Origin: Bacteroidales bacterium
GTDB lineage: Bacteria; Bacteroidota; Bacteroidia; Bacteroidales; Muribaculaceae
Assembly: GCA_900769345.1 (NCBI GenBank)
Contig: CAAGGJ010000140.1
Coordinates: forward strand, 1-8,084
Direction: 5' to 3'
DNA: 8,084 bases
The notes beneath the pieces are model-generated. The model ran no database searches, had not been told where the DNA came from, and saw only the letters and a list, made by a program, of their open reading frames with translations. Below, piece by piece: positions 7,725-8,084 of the stretch; position 1 is the first letter of the stretch; the number at the start of each line of letters is the position of its first letter. Made by a program: the position numbers and the translations under genes.

Positions 7725-7794
7725 AACTAATACTATCATTAAATATATTGGAGCGGCAACGGAGCAGCGATACTCTGTTGTCGCTCTCGCATTT

Positions 7795-7814
7795 AGCGAA
7801 GCGCAACCCGGGGA
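7795..7814 (+). repeat. Imperfect direct repeat, copy 1
   Basis: AGCGAAGCGCAACCCGGGGA. It aligns to 8012-8034 with all 20 bases matching once three inserted bases in the second copy are allowed (a T after AGCGA and TG after CAACC). The copies are about 200 bases apart and bracket the two perfect palindromes. Confidence 0.5.
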
Positions 7815-7870
7815 CAACGACACCTGCGGCGTCCGTATAGAATGCTAATTTGCCCTCGGTGATGGGTCTG

Positions 7871-7888
7871 CAACCGCTCGCGCGGTTG
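7871..7888. repeat. Perfect 7-bp inverted repeat with TCGC loop
   Basis: CAACCGC-TCGC-GCGGTTG. The stem is perfect and could be lengthened by G-T pairs at its base. It lies in the middle of the GC-rich stretch. There is no T tract on either side, so it is not a typical intrinsic terminator. Confidence 0.55.
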
Positions 7889-7972
7889 TGCGCGCTGTGT
7901 GCCGTCTGCGGGAGATGTGATGCGATGCCGTAGGGGAGTATGGCAATACGCCCAGCGACCGCCGTGAGGATG

Positions 7973-7989
7973 TGCCATCGGAGATGGCA
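7973..7989. repeat. Perfect 7-bp inverted repeat with short loop
   Basis: TGCCATC-GGA-GATGGCA. The stem is perfect with a 3-base loop (five bases if the last pair opens). AAACC follows it. It is the second strong palindrome of the GC-rich stretch and could form an RNA hairpin on either strand. Confidence 0.55.
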
Positions 7990-8011
7990 AACCATGCATA
8001 ACCGCTGGTGG

Positions 8012-8034
8012 AGCGATAGCGCAACCTGCGGGGA
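8012..8034 (+). repeat. Imperfect direct repeat, copy 2
   Basis: Begins AGCGATAGCGCAACC and ends CGGGGA. It is the longer partner of 7795-7814, with three extra bases. It is followed by a GCGGATAC stretch that loosely echoes the GTCCGTAT found after copy 1. Confidence 0.5.
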
Positions 8035-8084
8035 GCGGATACCTCACTATCATTCGGCGTCGAAGATGTCGAACAATGTTGTGC

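Larger units (their letters stand above)
7742..8049. other. GC-rich structured non-coding stretch, candidate dispersed repeat or structured RNA
   Basis: About 300 bases without a convincing gene. Hand counts give about 63% GC for 7801-7980, against about 36% at the end of the adjacent gene. It contains two perfect 7-bp palindromes (7871-7888 and 7973-7989), an imperfect direct repeat (7795-7814 and 8012-8034), and further short complementary pairs such as GTTGTC (7778-7783) with GACAAC (7813-7818). The long minus-strand frames here (7681-7995 and 7793-8053) have no leader, no domain and a composition that simply follows GC-rich repeats, so I do not call them genes. It could be a genome-wide interspersed element, a structured RNA, or degenerate sequence. 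No rRNA or tRNA signature was seen. Confidence 0.4.

Noticed and set aside
7681..7995. Minus-strand open frame (104 codons) over the intergenic stretch
   Set aside because: No signal, domain or leader. It overlaps the end of gene 4 and covers palindromes and repeats, so it is more likely translated repeat than a gene. Conservation at protein level would change this.
1..8084. CRISPR arrays, tRNA or rRNA genes, insertion sequences, type IX sorting domains
   Set aside because: No regularly spaced direct repeats, tRNA-like cloverleaf, rRNA sequence, transposase or terminal inverted repeats were seen, and none of the visible protein C-termini resembles a type IX sorting domain.

Overview
The window suggests a Bacteroidota genome, most likely Bacteroidales (a Muribaculaceae or Prevotellaceae relative is my guess, not a demonstration). 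The reasons are A/T-rich leaders without Shine-Dalgarno motifs before every start codon, Bacteroidota-style lipoprotein signals, and domain types common in that phylum: fibronectin type III (FN3), BIG2-like Ig domains and a C-terminal 'AFVN...G' module.

Positions 2-7684 hold four consecutive plus-strand genes separated by only 33, 34 and 14 bases, so they are probably one transcript. Gene 1 (2-2053) enters from the left edge, so its start lies outside the window. It is a large beta-rich protein with a Gly/Tyr tract and a cysteine-containing C-terminus. Gene 2 (2087-4360) is a secreted protein of five or six FN3-like domains, the first interrupted by a helical insert. Gene 3 (4395-5069) is a small lipoprotein with a BIG2-like domain followed by the AFVN-type module. 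Gene 4 (5084-7684) is a large lipoprotein with an acidic tether, a recognisable-looking N-terminal module and a large unrecognised C-terminal part. None of the visible protein ends looks like a type IX secretion sorting domain, and no enzyme motif was found in any of them.

Positions 7685-8084 contain no convincing gene. After two weak hairpins behind the operon comes a GC-rich stretch of about 300 bases with perfect 7-bp palindromes and an imperfect direct repeat, possibly a dispersed repeat or structured RNA. A ten-codon minus-strand tail at 8050-8082 may be the end of a convergent gene.

My inference is that the four proteins are co-exported and form a cell-surface assembly: two lipoprotein anchors plus two long Ig/FN3-type proteins. 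Base composition is uneven: about 48% GC in gene 1, near 60% in gene 2, about 48% in gene 3 and the start of gene 4, then about 36% in the rest of gene 4. Gene 4's C-terminal part is therefore the best candidate for a variable or exchanged portion. The biochemical role is unknown.
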